Assembly: GCF_025822605.1 (NCBI RefSeq)
Contig: NZ_JACKTY010000020.1
Location: forward strand, 156,524 to 220,523
Length of the DNA: 64,000 nucleotides
Direction of reading: 5' to 3'
From: Mycolicibacterium komossense
GTDB lineage: Bacteria; Actinomycetota; Actinomycetes; Mycobacteriales; Mycobacteriaceae
The first letter of the stretch is position 1. Each line of letters opens with the position of its first letter. Below, one piece after another: positions 9,352-18,154 of this stretch. A program made the position numbers and the translations under genes. Below the pieces are notes generated by a model that worked only from the letters and a program-made list of their open reading frames with translations, did no database searches and had not been told where the DNA came from.

Positions 9352-10737
9352 CTACGCCGGACCGGTCAGGTTACCTTCCCGAATCTCGTCTCGACACTGC
9401 ACCCGCGGATGGCCCGTCTGCTGCATGCACACCGCGACCTGCTCTTCGATACCCGGTGGGTACACCTGGTCGGTCGGGCCGGGAGTGACCGTGGGAGAAG
9501 GCACTTGGCCGTTGTACAGCGACCACATGGTGTCGCCGGTACTGGCCAGGCGCGCACAGTAGGCGGTCTGTCCTGAAGTGGACTGGCCGGCCGCACCGAG
9601 AGTCTCGCAGTCCGCACCGATCAGAACGACCGGAACGGCGGGCGCCCCGGTGCCCGGCGCCGGTGACGCCGCAGACGCAGCAGGTGTGGGTGCGGGCCGG
9701 GCCGCGGCTTCGTGGCGGTTGTTCTTCGTCACGATCACCGCGGCGACCGTGCCGCCGATCAGGACCAGCCCGAGTGCTCCGACCGCACCCAGGATCGCCG
9801 GTCGGCGCATCGTAGGTGCGGCGGTCGCAGCCGCATGCCTGCGGTGGGGCGAGGTCACGGGGTGTGCGGCCATGGTCGCCTGATCGCCACCGGACTCACC
9901 GCCGATCTGACGCCCCAGAGCTTCGGCGAATTCCATACAGCTCGCGTACCGGTCCTCCGGCGCCTTGGCGAGCGCTTTGGCGAACACCGGATCGAGGTTC
10001 GACAACTCCGGCCGCCGCGCGGCGATCGGCGGTGGCGGCGACGTGAGGTGCTGGCTGATGACGGCAGCCTGATTGGGATGCTGGAATAGCGTGGTCCCGG
10101 TCAGCAGGTGGAAAGCAGTGGCCGCCAACGCATATTGATCAGCTCGCCCGTCCATCGTCTGCCCCATGAGCTGTTCCGGTGCGGCATAGGCCACGGTGCC
10201 CACCGTCATACTGGTCCCGGTCAGCCCGCTCGAATCATCGATGCGTCGGGCAATGCCGAAGTCCGCCAACAAAACTCGCTCTTTTCCTAGCTCCGGGCGC
10301 GATAGCAGGATGTTGGCGGGTTTGACGTCGCGGTGCAACAGCTGGTTTTGGTGCGCGTAGTCCAGCGCATCGGCGACGGCGGTGATGATCCGGACGACGT
10401 CGTTCGGGGGCATCCCGGCGGAGTACCGCTCCTGCTGCAGGCGCGCGACATCGGTGCCCTCGACGTAGTCCATCGAAATCCACAGCTGACCCTCGAATTC
10501 GCCACGATCGTGCACCCCGACGATGTGCGGATGCCACAGCGTCGCCGCCACGTCGGCTTCCCGGTGGAACCTGGAGCGGTATTCGTCGTCGGTCGTGAAC
10601 TCGGCCGGCAGCACCTTCAGGGCATCGCGACGGGGCAACCTGGGGTGCTGGACGAGGTAGACCTCCCCCATCGCACCTGAACCGAGGCGCTGCACAACGG
10701 TGTAGCCGGCGAACAGCTGGCCGTCCCCAAGGGGCAT
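9352..10737 (-). CDS. transmembrane Ser/Thr protein kinase (PknF/PknJ type)
   Basis: 461 residues. The kinase domain (about 10-275) has the glycine loop LGSGAMGEVY, ATP lysine in ALKVLP, catalytic LLHRDVKPANILL, metal-binding LADFGIARR and activation-segment end AAPEQL. A juxtamembrane linker is followed by one transmembrane helix (about 313-336). A proline/alanine-rich stalk leads to an extracellular domain of about 100 residues with four or more cysteines, the likely sensor. No PASTA repeats, so it is not PknB. Substrates cannot be deduced. Next to an exported esterase and a membrane protein that could be functional partners. Confidence 0.93.
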   Translation of the reverse strand: MPLGDGQLFAGYTVVQRLGSGAMGEVYLVQHPRLPRRDALKVLPAEFTTDDEYRSRFHREADVAATLWHPHIVGVHDRGEFEGQLWISMDYVEGTDVARLQQERYSAGMPPNDVVRIITAVADALDYAHQNQLLHRDVKPANILLSRPELGKERVLLADFGIARRIDDSSGLTGTSMTVGTVAYAAPEQLMGQTMDGRADQYALAATAFHLLTGTTLFQHPNQAAVISQHLTSPPPPIAARRPELSNLDPVFAKALAKAPEDRYASCMEFAEALGRQIGGESGGDQATMAAHPVTSPHRRHAAATAAPTMRRPAILGAVGALGLVLIGGTVAAVIVTKNNRHEAAARPAPTPAASAASPAPGTGAPAVPVVLIGADCETLGAAGQSTSGQTAYCARLASTGDTMWSLYNGQVPSPTVTPGPTDQVYPPGIEEQVAVCMQQTGHPRVQCRDEIREGNLTGPA

Positions 10738-10770
10738 GGGCGAATGGTAGCCGCCACCGCCGACGGGCCG

Positions 10771-11706
10771 CTATCTGGCGTGCATCAGGAAGAACTGTCC
10801 GCTGGCCAGCGAGATATCGGTGGCACCGGTGGCCAACCCGACCGTATCGGCGGGCAGCGCGAAATTCCCGCGAGGCCAGGTGTGGCCGCCGCCGTCGACA
10901 CTGAGTAGGACGACGGCAGTTCCGTCAGCGCACGGCGCCGCCGTCAGGCGGCGCACCGACGTGCCGTCGCCTGCGCTGGGCAGGCCGTCTTGGACCGGAG
11001 CCGGGCAACCGTCGGCATCGCGCCAGCGCGCGGCCATCCCGGTCGCGGGCAGGATGTCGCTCACGCCACCGCGACCGGTCATGGTGCCACCGTCATAGGG
11101 CACCACCGGATCTGCGGTGCCGTGAGTTTCGAGGACGGCCACCGGCCGCGACGGCGCACATCCGACCCCGGCGCCGAGCGTGCCCGAGACAGGGGCGATG
11201 GCGGCGACGAGATCGGCACGGTCGCAGGCCAACCGGTTCGTCATGAACGCGCCCGCCGACATTCCGGTGGCGAAGACCCGGCCGGGGGCGATCCCGTAAT
11301 CGTGGACCAGCCGATCAGCCAGCGCGGACAGAAATCCGACATCGTCGACACCCTGGCGGTCGGGTTTCGACGCACCGCGGCCGTCGGCCCAGCTGCGGTC
11401 GATGCCGTCGGGGTACACCACGACGAGCCCGAGCTGGTCAGCGACGGTGTCATAGTGCGAGATCGCCGCTTGATCAGCACCGGTGGACCCGGCGCCGTGC
11501 AGGTTGAGCACCAGGCCCGCCGGGTGATCGAGCCCGGCGGGCGCATGCACCAGATAGGTGCGTTGCAGGCCACCGAACGTCAACCGGCCGTCGATATCGC
11601 CGGCCGCCCACGCGGGCGCACTGAGCAGACCGCCCATCGCGGCGAGGACGGCGCTCAGGGTGGCCGCCGCAATCCGGATCCGAAACTCGTTGGCCCAGGC
11701 TGGCAT
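10771..11706 (-). CDS. exported LpqC/PHB-depolymerase-type esterase
   Basis: 311 residues with an N-terminal signal peptide (IRIAAATLSAVLAAMGG, cleavage after APAWA). The alpha/beta hydrolase core has the oxyanion region LVLNLHGAGS, nucleophile GMSAGAFMT (GxSxG), acid in HGTADPVVPYDGG and base in GGGHTWP. This matches the feruloyl-esterase/poly(3-hydroxybutyrate) depolymerase family that includes mycobacterial LpqC, but no lipobox cysteine is seen, so it is secreted rather than a lipoprotein. Start at the ATG at 11706; 42 further upstream codons are open but run under the divergent promoter region. Confidence 0.85.
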   Translation of the reverse strand: MPAWANEFRIRIAAATLSAVLAAMGGLLSAPAWAAGDIDGRLTFGGLQRTYLVHAPAGLDHPAGLVLNLHGAGSTGADQAAISHYDTVADQLGLVVVYPDGIDRSWADGRGASKPDRQGVDDVGFLSALADRLVHDYGIAPGRVFATGMSAGAFMTNRLACDRADLVAAIAPVSGTLGAGVGCAPSRPVAVLETHGTADPVVPYDGGTMTGRGGVSDILPATGMAARWRDADGCPAPVQDGLPSAGDGTSVRRLTAAPCADGTAVVLLSVDGGGHTWPRGNFALPADTVGLATGATDISLASGQFFLMHAR

Positions 11707-11821
11707 GCGGATGAGTATCGACACATCACTTGGCCGGCAGGTGAACAACAGATGCCGGCCAACCCTGGGCCCGGCGGGCACTATGCTGCACGTGATCTGT
11801 GGCCACAGGGGAACGGGGAAC

Positions 11822-11851
11822 ATGGGCGTCACACGTCAGGGCCGATATTGA
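11822..11851 (+). other. possible leader mini-ORF (9 codons plus stop)
   Basis: An ATG with a good GGGGAAC box opens a 9-residue frame whose TGA stop overlaps the TTG start of the next gene as TTGA. The downstream TTG has only a weak box of its own, so coupled re-initiation is plausible. No direct proof of expression. Confidence 0.35.
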
Positions 11852-12837
11852 GCACCAGTCGCCAGAAACGAATCGTCGCGCTGGTCGGTCTGCTCGCCGT
11901 CGTGGCGACCGCCGCAGCGGTCCTGGTCGGCACGCTGTCGCAGATCTCGTCGGCCCCCAAAGCGGGCCAGGAACCACCGGCAGACACCTCGGGGCCCACT
12001 ATCAACGGGACCTATCGCATCGACTACGACGCCAAGGCACAGACCAAGAACGGTAAGCCGGTCCCGGCCGATCCCATCCCGGCTTTCGCCTGGTCATTCC
12101 ATTCGGCGTGCCCCGACACCGGCTGCGTCGCCACTGCGGCCCGGCTGCGCGACGGCGGCACCGACATCAAGGTCGTGCTCGACTTCGTCGGCGGCCGGTG
12201 GATCGAAGCCCACATGGCCGAAGCGGGCAGCTGCCCCGGCGGCGGAACTGCGCCGCACCTGACCAGCTGGTCGCTGGCGCCCGGTCCGGACGGCACATTC
12301 GTGGGCTCCCAGACCGACATGTACATGGGCACCGGGTGCGCGACGGTGCTGCAGACCCCACTCACACTGACCCGGGTCGGCAGTGCGGTACCGGCGGGCG
12401 TGGACCCCGCCGCCCTCCCGCCGCGGATCCCCGCGGCCCCCGAAGGGCTGCACGGCCAGTACACGTTCAGCCAGACCAGGCGCGGCGAAGGCGACTCGCC
12501 ACCGCCCAACCCAGTGGACATCCGGACCATCTGCGCCCGCAACTCGCTGGACTGCGGGTCACTGTTCACCTCGCGCCAGGACGTGGGCCGCGACAACGTG
12601 CAGGTCTACCAATTCACCACCGACCGATGGATCTGGGGCGTCGAGGTAGACGGGACCTGCACCGCCGGCGGTGAGGTGAAAGGCACAGTCCGTCAAAAGC
12701 TGACCGTGGATCTTCCTCTGCCCCAACCGAATTCGGATCCCATCAAGAATCTTCCCGGCACCTCCACCAGCGAGTTCACCGGCGATTGTGGTGAGAACGA
12801 GACGTTCGACGTGGCCGTCGACCGGGTAGGTGACTAG
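11848..12837 (+). CDS. membrane-anchored extracytoplasmic protein
   Basis: About 329 residues from a TTG, the only start-like codon in the region: STSRQKRIV, then one transmembrane helix (VALVGLLAVVATAAAVLVG) and a large extracytoplasmic part. That part shows two similar modules with YRIDYDAK / YTFSQTRR beginnings, each with paired cysteines and a GRW(I)/DRWIW strand, suggesting a duplicated beta-rich sensor domain. Similar modules occur outside mycobacterial Ser/Thr kinases, so a link with the nearby kinase is possible but unproven. The gene end overlaps the convergent TetR gene by four bases. Confidence 0.7.
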   Translation: MSTSRQKRIVALVGLLAVVATAAAVLVGTLSQISSAPKAGQEPPADTSGPTINGTYRIDYDAKAQTKNGKPVPADPIPAFAWSFHSACPDTGCVATAARLRDGGTDIKVVLDFVGGRWIEAHMAEAGSCPGGGTAPHLTSWSLAPGPDGTFVGSQTDMYMGTGCATVLQTPLTLTRVGSAVPAGVDPAALPPRIPAAPEGLHGQYTFSQTRRGEGDSPPPNPVDIRTICARNSLDCGSLFTSRQDVGRDNVQVYQFTTDRWIWGVEVDGTCTAGGEVKGTVRQKLTVDLPLPQPNSDPIKNLPGTSTSEFTGDCGENETFDVAVDRVGD

Positions 12838-13448
12838 CGCTTGACCGCCCGCCACACCAAGTCGGCGACGTCGGTGCAGTACTCCTCGTCGACGGGTTCG
12901 GCGGTGTACAGCGCCCGCACGTTGATGGGTGCGACCAACAGCTGAACCGCTGCCACGAGATTGATCCCGTCCCGCAGTTCGCCGCGCTCGGCTGCGCGGT
13001 CGAAGATGGTCCGCAGCGTCCCCAGCCGCACTTTCCAGAACGTCAGGCGCGTGTCGTCGGAATACAACATGTGGTCTTCCATCACCAGCGCGCGCAGCAG
13101 GCTCCGGCCCAATGCGGTGTTGACGTAGCTCGCCACCACCAGACTCAGGGCCTTGAGGTCGCTGCGCAATGCGCCGGTATCCGGCGTCACGCTCTGAGTG
13201 CCGTCCCAGCGCAACAGCACGTCCAGAGCCAGATGCTGCCCGTCGCCCCAGTACTTGACGATTTCCGATTCGTCGATGCCGTGGCGCGCGGCCAGCGCCC
13301 CCAGGCTGAACCGCTCGATCCCCCAACGAGTCAACTCGTCGATACCGGCAGCCATGACACGATCACGCAGTTCCGGCGGGACCGAACCCTCCACGAGGCC
13401 GGTACCCATCTCCGGAGGCTGCGCGTCGCCGTCCCAGTTCAACGCCAT
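12834..13448 (-). CDS. TetR family transcriptional regulator
   Basis: 204 residues. The N-terminal helix-turn-helix spans about 25-70 (RVMAAGIDELTRWGIERFSLGALAARHGIDESEIVKYWG), and the rest is a helical ligand/dimer domain. It is divergent from a second TetR gene with 135 bases between them, where both promoters and operators should lie. Self-regulation is usual for the family. Ligand and targets unknown. Confidence 0.85.
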   Translation of the reverse strand: MALNWDGDAQPPEMGTGLVEGSVPPELRDRVMAAGIDELTRWGIERFSLGALAARHGIDESEIVKYWGDGQHLALDVLLRWDGTQSVTPDTGALRSDLKALSLVVASYVNTALGRSLLRALVMEDHMLYSDDTRLTFWKVRLGTLRTIFDRAAERGELRDGINLVAAVQLLVAPINVRALYTAEPVDEEYCTDVADLVWRAVKR

Positions 13449-13583
13449 AGCAGCTGCACACCCTCACCGGATTAGTCGGTTGCCATCCTGACCTCTAACA
13501 CTCCCCTACTACTCCCCATCGCGAACAGACTTTCGCTACGAGGAGCCAACGCCCCTCCTCGGAACCCGTCTACCATCGCTGCT

Positions 13584-14231
13584 ATGGGGGTTCCGGTCCA
13601 GTCGGGGCTGCGAGAACGCAAGAAGCAGCGGACACGCGCGACGTTGGTGGCTGCCGCGCTCGATCTGGTCGACCGCCAGGGTTACCAGCGGACCACCATC
13701 GAGCAAATCGCCGGTGCCGCCGAGGTCTCACCTCGCACGGTCGCGCACTATTTTCCCAGCAAGGACATGATGCTGTTGTCGCTGCTGGACACTTTCACCG
13801 ATGCCGTCAACGACGAGCTGGCGCACATCCCGTTGGAGACCCCGCCGCTGCACGCCCTGCTGACGGCCAACATCACCATGCTCGACAAGGCCGCCCGCGG
13901 CGAAGGGACGATGACCGCGGCCCGGGTCGGTACCCTGCTGCGCATCGTCAACCTCGCCAGGAGCCTGCAGCTCGGCACGATCCGGCTGCGGTCGACGGCC
14001 ACCGCCGAGGTGCTGGCGCGCCGGATCGGGACGACTCCCGACGATCCGGCCGTGGCGCTGATGGCCGCGGTGTGGGCCGCGGTGACCTCGACGGCATGGC
14101 AGAGCATGGGGATGAACGAGACGCTCGATCAGACGGCGGTCGAGGACTTGCCCGACTTCATGAGCCGGACGCTGACGGAGACCTTCGACGATCTCGTCGA
14201 GCTGACGGCAGTTTTGCCCGCCGGCACCTGA
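13584..14231 (+). CDS. TetR family transcriptional regulator
   Basis: 215 residues with a textbook TetR DNA-binding domain: RTRATLVAAALDLVDRQGYQ, then TTIEQIAGAAEVSPRTVAHYFPSK with a recognition helix ending in the conserved HYF. The C-terminal domain is poorly conserved, as usual. The DUF1622/ThrE-like transporter pair lies 30 bases downstream in the same orientation and may be its target. Confidence 0.88.
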   Translation: MGVPVQSGLRERKKQRTRATLVAAALDLVDRQGYQRTTIEQIAGAAEVSPRTVAHYFPSKDMMLLSLLDTFTDAVNDELAHIPLETPPLHALLTANITMLDKAARGEGTMTAARVGTLLRIVNLARSLQLGTIRLRSTATAEVLARRIGTTPDDPAVALMAAVWAAVTSTAWQSMGMNETLDQTAVEDLPDFMSRTLTETFDDLVELTAVLPAGT

Positions 14232-14260
14232 ACTGCCGTCGGCCCGGTTAGCCTGCCGCC

Positions 14261-14620
14261 ATGAACTTCATCGAAATCGTCGAGACCGTCGGGAAGGTGA
14301 TCGACGGCGTCGGGGTGGCGATCATCGCGCTGGGCACGGTCCTGGCGGCCGGTATCGCGATCGGCCGGATGGTGCGCAAGACCGGAGACGTCTACCGCAA
14401 CTTCCGCAACCAATTGGGTCGGACGATTCTGCTCGGCCTGGAGTTCCTGGTGGCCGCCGACATCATCCGCACGGTCGCGATCACGCCCAATGCGCAGAGT
14501 GTCGCGGTGCTGGCCGGGATCGTCGCCATCCGGACGTTCCTCAGCTTCTCGCTGGAACTCGAGATCACCGGACGCTGGCCCTGGCAGCAGACGCCCGTCG
14601 AGGCGAGCGCATCGCGATGA
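14261..14620 (+). CDS. DUF1622 family membrane protein
   Basis: 119 residues with three hydrophobic helices; the last region IRTFLSFSLELEITGRWPW is typical of DUF1622 membrane proteins of unknown function. ATGA overlap with the following transporter gene indicates one operon. Confidence 0.8.
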   Translation: MNFIEIVETVGKVIDGVGVAIIALGTVLAAGIAIGRMVRKTGDVYRNFRNQLGRTILLGLEFLVAADIIRTVAITPNAQSVAVLAGIVAIRTFLSFSLELEITGRWPWQQTPVEASASR

Positions 14621-15909
14621 CCGAACCGTCGACAAGCCGGATACACCGGATGCTGCGCGCCATGCGCAAGGAAGCCCACGGAGCGCTCAGCGGTCCCGAC
14701 TCCTATGACGCGGCCGAGGTCGCGTCGATGCTGCGGGCGATCGGTATCGCACTGGTCGAGGTGGAACAGCCCACCCAGCAGGTGACCGCCCGCCTGCTGA
14801 AGATCGCCGCCCGCTACACCACCGACACCGTGCGGACGATCGTGTTGCCGACCGTGCTGGTCATTCAAGTGGGGACCGTCGGCTACGAGGTGGAGACGTC
14901 CACACACGCCACGGTTCAGCTGGATCTGGCCGGCCGCATCGACGCCATCGCCGAACTCGCCGAGCTCGGCGCCATCACCCCCTCCGACGCGGTGAAGGCC
15001 GTCGATGCCGCCAGGGCCATGAATCCACGCTTCGGGGCGGTCACGTCGGTGATCGGCTACGCGATCACCACTGTCGGCTTCGGCATGGTCATCAACCCGA
15101 CCTGGGCTTCGCTGCCCGGCTACCTCTTCCTCGGCGTCGTGGTGGGCGCCATCATCACCATCGGCAGACCGTTCCCCTGGCTGAACTCCGTGCTGCCCAC
15201 TCTCGCTGCGACGGTTGTCACGATGCTGGCCACCTGGTTCGTCGCCGACGCCGCCAACGACGGGTTGCTGCGGGTGATCGCGCCCGCCCTGGTGGCGATC
15301 CTGCCGGGTATGTCGCTGACCATCGGCGCGATGGAAGTGGCCAGTTCCCAGATCATCGGGGGCGCCAGCCGGCTGGTCTACGGCGTGGTTCAGCTGATGC
15401 TGCTGGTGTTCGGCGTCGCGATCGGGGTCCATATCGCCGGCCGCGTGGCGCCCCAGGCGCCGTCGCCGCAGATGGGACCGTGGGCGTTGTACGCGGCAAT
15501 CGTGGTGATCGGATTCGGGCTCTACATCTACCTGTCCGCGCCGAAAGGCTCCCTGTTCTGGCTGACCGCGGCCGTCGCGGTAGCACTGCTCGGCCAGCAG
15601 CTCGGCAGCACGGTGCTGTCCTCGCCCTACGGCGGGGGCGTTATCGGGGCCTTCCTGGCTGTGCCGTTCGCGATGGTGGCGGCGCGGGTCCGGACCTCGC
15701 CACCGGCGATCGTGATGATGTTGACGGCGTTCTGGTCGCTGGTGCCGGGGGCCTTGAGCTTCGAATCGCTCAGCGAGGCCGCCACCGGTGGCGGCGCGGA
15801 TGTCGGCAGCCTCGGCGAGACTGTCGCGGCGATCTTCTCGATCGCACTCGGCACGCTGGTCGGCTGGAGTGTCTTCAATGCCTTCAACTCCCGGGCACAG
15901 CGCACGTGA
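14617..15909 (+). CDS. ThrE-type threonine/serine exporter family protein
   Basis: 430 residues. The soluble N-terminal half (YDAAEVASMLRAIGIALVEVEQPT, and the later FGAVTSVIGYA) is the ThrE domain. It is followed by about ten transmembrane helices including the conserved LVAILPGMSLTIGAMEVASS. In Corynebacterium glutamicum ThrE exports threonine and serine by proton motive force. This protein has the fused N- and C-domains of that enzyme, but substrate here is by homology only. Confidence 0.85.
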   Translation: MTEPSTSRIHRMLRAMRKEAHGALSGPDSYDAAEVASMLRAIGIALVEVEQPTQQVTARLLKIAARYTTDTVRTIVLPTVLVIQVGTVGYEVETSTHATVQLDLAGRIDAIAELAELGAITPSDAVKAVDAARAMNPRFGAVTSVIGYAITTVGFGMVINPTWASLPGYLFLGVVVGAIITIGRPFPWLNSVLPTLAATVVTMLATWFVADAANDGLLRVIAPALVAILPGMSLTIGAMEVASSQIIGGASRLVYGVVQLMLLVFGVAIGVHIAGRVAPQAPSPQMGPWALYAAIVVIGFGLYIYLSAPKGSLFWLTAAVAVALLGQQLGSTVLSSPYGGGVIGAFLAVPFAMVAARVRTSPPAIVMMLTAFWSLVPGALSFESLSEAATGGGADVGSLGETVAAIFSIALGTLVGWSVFNAFNSRAQRT

Positions 15910-15938
15910 CCCAACCAACCGTACGGTAGGTTATCGCC

Positions 15939-16967
15939 GTGGTCGATCCTGCAGTCATCGCTGAATGGATGTCCGGTCGCGGCCTGGGCGAGGGCCCGCT
16001 GGAGAACGTCACCGAGATCGGCGGCGGAACGCAGAACATCCTGTTGCGGTTCGAGCGCTCAGGCCGGCCCTACGTCCTGCGCCGCGGGCCGAAACACCTG
16101 CGCCCGGTCAGCAACAAGGTCATCCTGCGCGAAACGCAGGTCCTGGCCGCGCTGGCCGGAACCGACGTCCCGCATCCGCACCTGATCGCCGTGTGCGATG
16201 ACCCCGGCGTGCTCGGTGACGCCGTCTTTTACCTGATGGAACCCATCGACGGATTCAACGCAGGTTCCGAACTGCTTGCGCTGCACGCCGGCGACGCCGG
16301 TGTACGTCATCAGATGGGTCTGTCGATGGCCGAGGCACTGTCCCGCCTCGGCGCGGTCGACCACGTGGCGGCCGGGCTGGAATCCTTCGGAAAGCCCGAG
16401 GGGTTCCTGGAACGCCAAGTGCCCCGGTGGCTTTCGGACCTCGAGTCTTACCAGGGGTTCGACAACTATCCCGGCGCCGATATCCCCGGCATCGACGCCG
16501 TCGCCGGCTGGCTGGAGGAACACCGGCCCACCGACTGGACACCGGGCATCATGCACGGCGACTACCACGTTGCGAACGTGATGTTCTCCCGCACCGGCCC
16601 CGAGGTCGTCGCGATCGTCGACTGGGAGATGTGCACCATCGGGGACCCGCTGCTGGATCTCGGCTGGATGCTGGCAACCTGGCGCTACCCCGGCCAGGAG
16701 GGCGTGCTGGGCAGTGCGCTGATGGAAACCGACGGGCTACCGACCCCGGACGAGCTGATCGGGCAGTACGCCAAGAACACCACTCGCGATCTCGCACAGA
16801 TCAATTGGTACACCGTGCTGGCTTGTTTCAAGCTCGGCATCATCCTGGAGGGCAGCCTGGCCCGCGCCTGCGCCGGCCTGGCGCCGATGGAGATCGGCGA
16901 ACACCTGCACAACGCGACCCTGCGACTGTTCGAGCGTGCGCATGGGCTGATCGAAAGGCACACATGA
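15939..16967 (+). CDS. APH-fold phosphotransferase (acyl-CoA dehydrogenase associated)
   Basis: 342 residues of the aminoglycoside-phosphotransferase/choline-kinase fold: ATP-binding N-lobe (IGGGTQNILLRF), catalytic loop IMHGDYHVANVM and metal-binding VDWEMCTIGDPLLDLGW. Its ATGA overlap with an acyl-CoA dehydrogenase gene is the split version of the ACAD10/ACAD11 fusion. LvaA of the Pseudomonas levulinate pathway, which phosphorylates 4-hydroxyacyl-CoA, is the closest functional precedent known to me. It is therefore unlikely to be an antibiotic-resistance enzyme. First gene of a three-gene operon. Confidence 0.9.
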   Translation: MVDPAVIAEWMSGRGLGEGPLENVTEIGGGTQNILLRFERSGRPYVLRRGPKHLRPVSNKVILRETQVLAALAGTDVPHPHLIAVCDDPGVLGDAVFYLMEPIDGFNAGSELLALHAGDAGVRHQMGLSMAEALSRLGAVDHVAAGLESFGKPEGFLERQVPRWLSDLESYQGFDNYPGADIPGIDAVAGWLEEHRPTDWTPGIMHGDYHVANVMFSRTGPEVVAIVDWEMCTIGDPLLDLGWMLATWRYPGQEGVLGSALMETDGLPTPDELIGQYAKNTTRDLAQINWYTVLACFKLGIILEGSLARACAGLAPMEIGEHLHNATLRLFERAHGLIERHT

Positions 16968-18154
16968 TCGACTTCGAAATCCCCGCCGAGACCGCGGCCC
17001 TGCGCGACGAGATCCGGGCCTTCGTCGCCGAGCAGATCGTGCCCTACGAAACCGATCCCCGGCTCACCCGGCACGGCCCCAATGAAGAGCTGCGCACCGA
17101 AATGGTCGAATTAGCCCGCAAGGCCGGACTTCTCACGTTCCAGGCGCCGACCCGCTTCGGCGGACGCGAACCGTCCCACCTCGATCAGGCGGTGCTCTTC
17201 GAGGCCGCCGGCTGGTCCACCCTGGGCCCGGTAGCGCTGAACTGTGCCGCGCCCGATGAGGGAAACATGTTCCTGCTCAACAAGATCGCCAACGACGAAC
17301 AGGTAGCCGAGTTCCTCGTCCCGGTGATCGACGGCAGGCAGCGTTCCGTGTTCGCAATGACCGAACCGGACGGGGCAGGCTCGGATCCCAATCAGCTCAA
17401 CACCGAAGCCGTGTTCGACGGCAGCGAGTACGTGATCAACGGCCTCAAATGGCTGATCACCGGCGCCGACGGCGCCCGCACCTGGATCATCATGGCGCGG
17501 GTCGCTCCCAATTCGTTTGGTGGGGACGGACCTACGCTGTTCCTGTGCGACGGGCAGACCCCCGGCATCGAGATCGAACGTGTGATGAACACGATGGACC
17601 GCAACTACGTCCAAGGCCACGGCGTGGTCCGCTTCAACGATCTGCGGCTGCCCGCTTCCGCGCTGCTCGGCGAGGTCGGCCAGGCGCTGCGGTATGCGCA
17701 GCTGCGGCTCGCGCCGGCCCGGCTGACCCACTGCATGCGCTGGTTGGGCGCCGCGTCGCGAGCCCAGTCCATCGCCGTCGAGCACGCCCGCACCAGGACC
17801 GGGTTCGGTAAGCCGATCGGCGAGCACCAGGGGGTCGGCTTCATGATCGCCGACAACGAAATCGCCTTGCAGCAATGCAGACTCGCGATCTGGTGGGCCT
17901 GCTGGACACTCGACGGCGGTGCCAAGGGCAGGCATGAGAGCTCGATGGTGAAGGCGTACGTGTCGGAGGAACTGTTCAAGGTCGCCGACCGCTGCGTGCA
18001 GATCCTGGGCGGCATGGGCATCTCCGACGAAACCCCGGTGGGCATGATCTTCTCCGATATGCGGGCCTTCCGGCTGTACGACGGGCCCACCGAGGTGCAC
18101 AAGTACGCGATTGCCCGCCAAGTGCTTCGCAATCCTGAAGGGCACTCGTCATGA
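16964..18154 (+). CDS. acyl-CoA dehydrogenase (ACAD10/11-like)
   Basis: 396 residues, FAD-dependent. FAD/substrate-binding segment FAMTEPDGAGSDPNQLNTEA and C-terminal RLYDGPTEVHKYAIAR, where the glutamate in the family's catalytic-loop region lies near the adenosine contacts. Start ATG at 16964 overlaps the stop of the phosphotransferase; the TGA overlaps the ATG of the SDR gene. In the levulinate pathway the equivalent enzyme (LvaC) converts 4-phosphooxyacyl-CoA to an enoyl-CoA; that role is inferred from context. Confidence 0.93.
   Translation: MIDFEIPAETAALRDEIRAFVAEQIVPYETDPRLTRHGPNEELRTEMVELARKAGLLTFQAPTRFGGREPSHLDQAVLFEAAGWSTLGPVALNCAAPDEGNMFLLNKIANDEQVAEFLVPVIDGRQRSVFAMTEPDGAGSDPNQLNTEAVFDGSEYVINGLKWLITGADGARTWIIMARVAPNSFGGDGPTLFLCDGQTPGIEIERVMNTMDRNYVQGHGVVRFNDLRLPASALLGEVGQALRYAQLRLAPARLTHCMRWLGAASRAQSIAVEHARTRTGFGKPIGEHQGVGFMIADNEIALQQCRLAIWWACWTLDGGAKGRHESSMVKAYVSEELFKVADRCVQILGGMGISDETPVGMIFSDMRAFRLYDGPTEVHKYAIARQVLRNPEGHSS

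Noticed and set aside
10990..11847. Upstream extension of the membrane protein at 11848
   Set aside because: It is antisense to the esterase gene and begins inside it.
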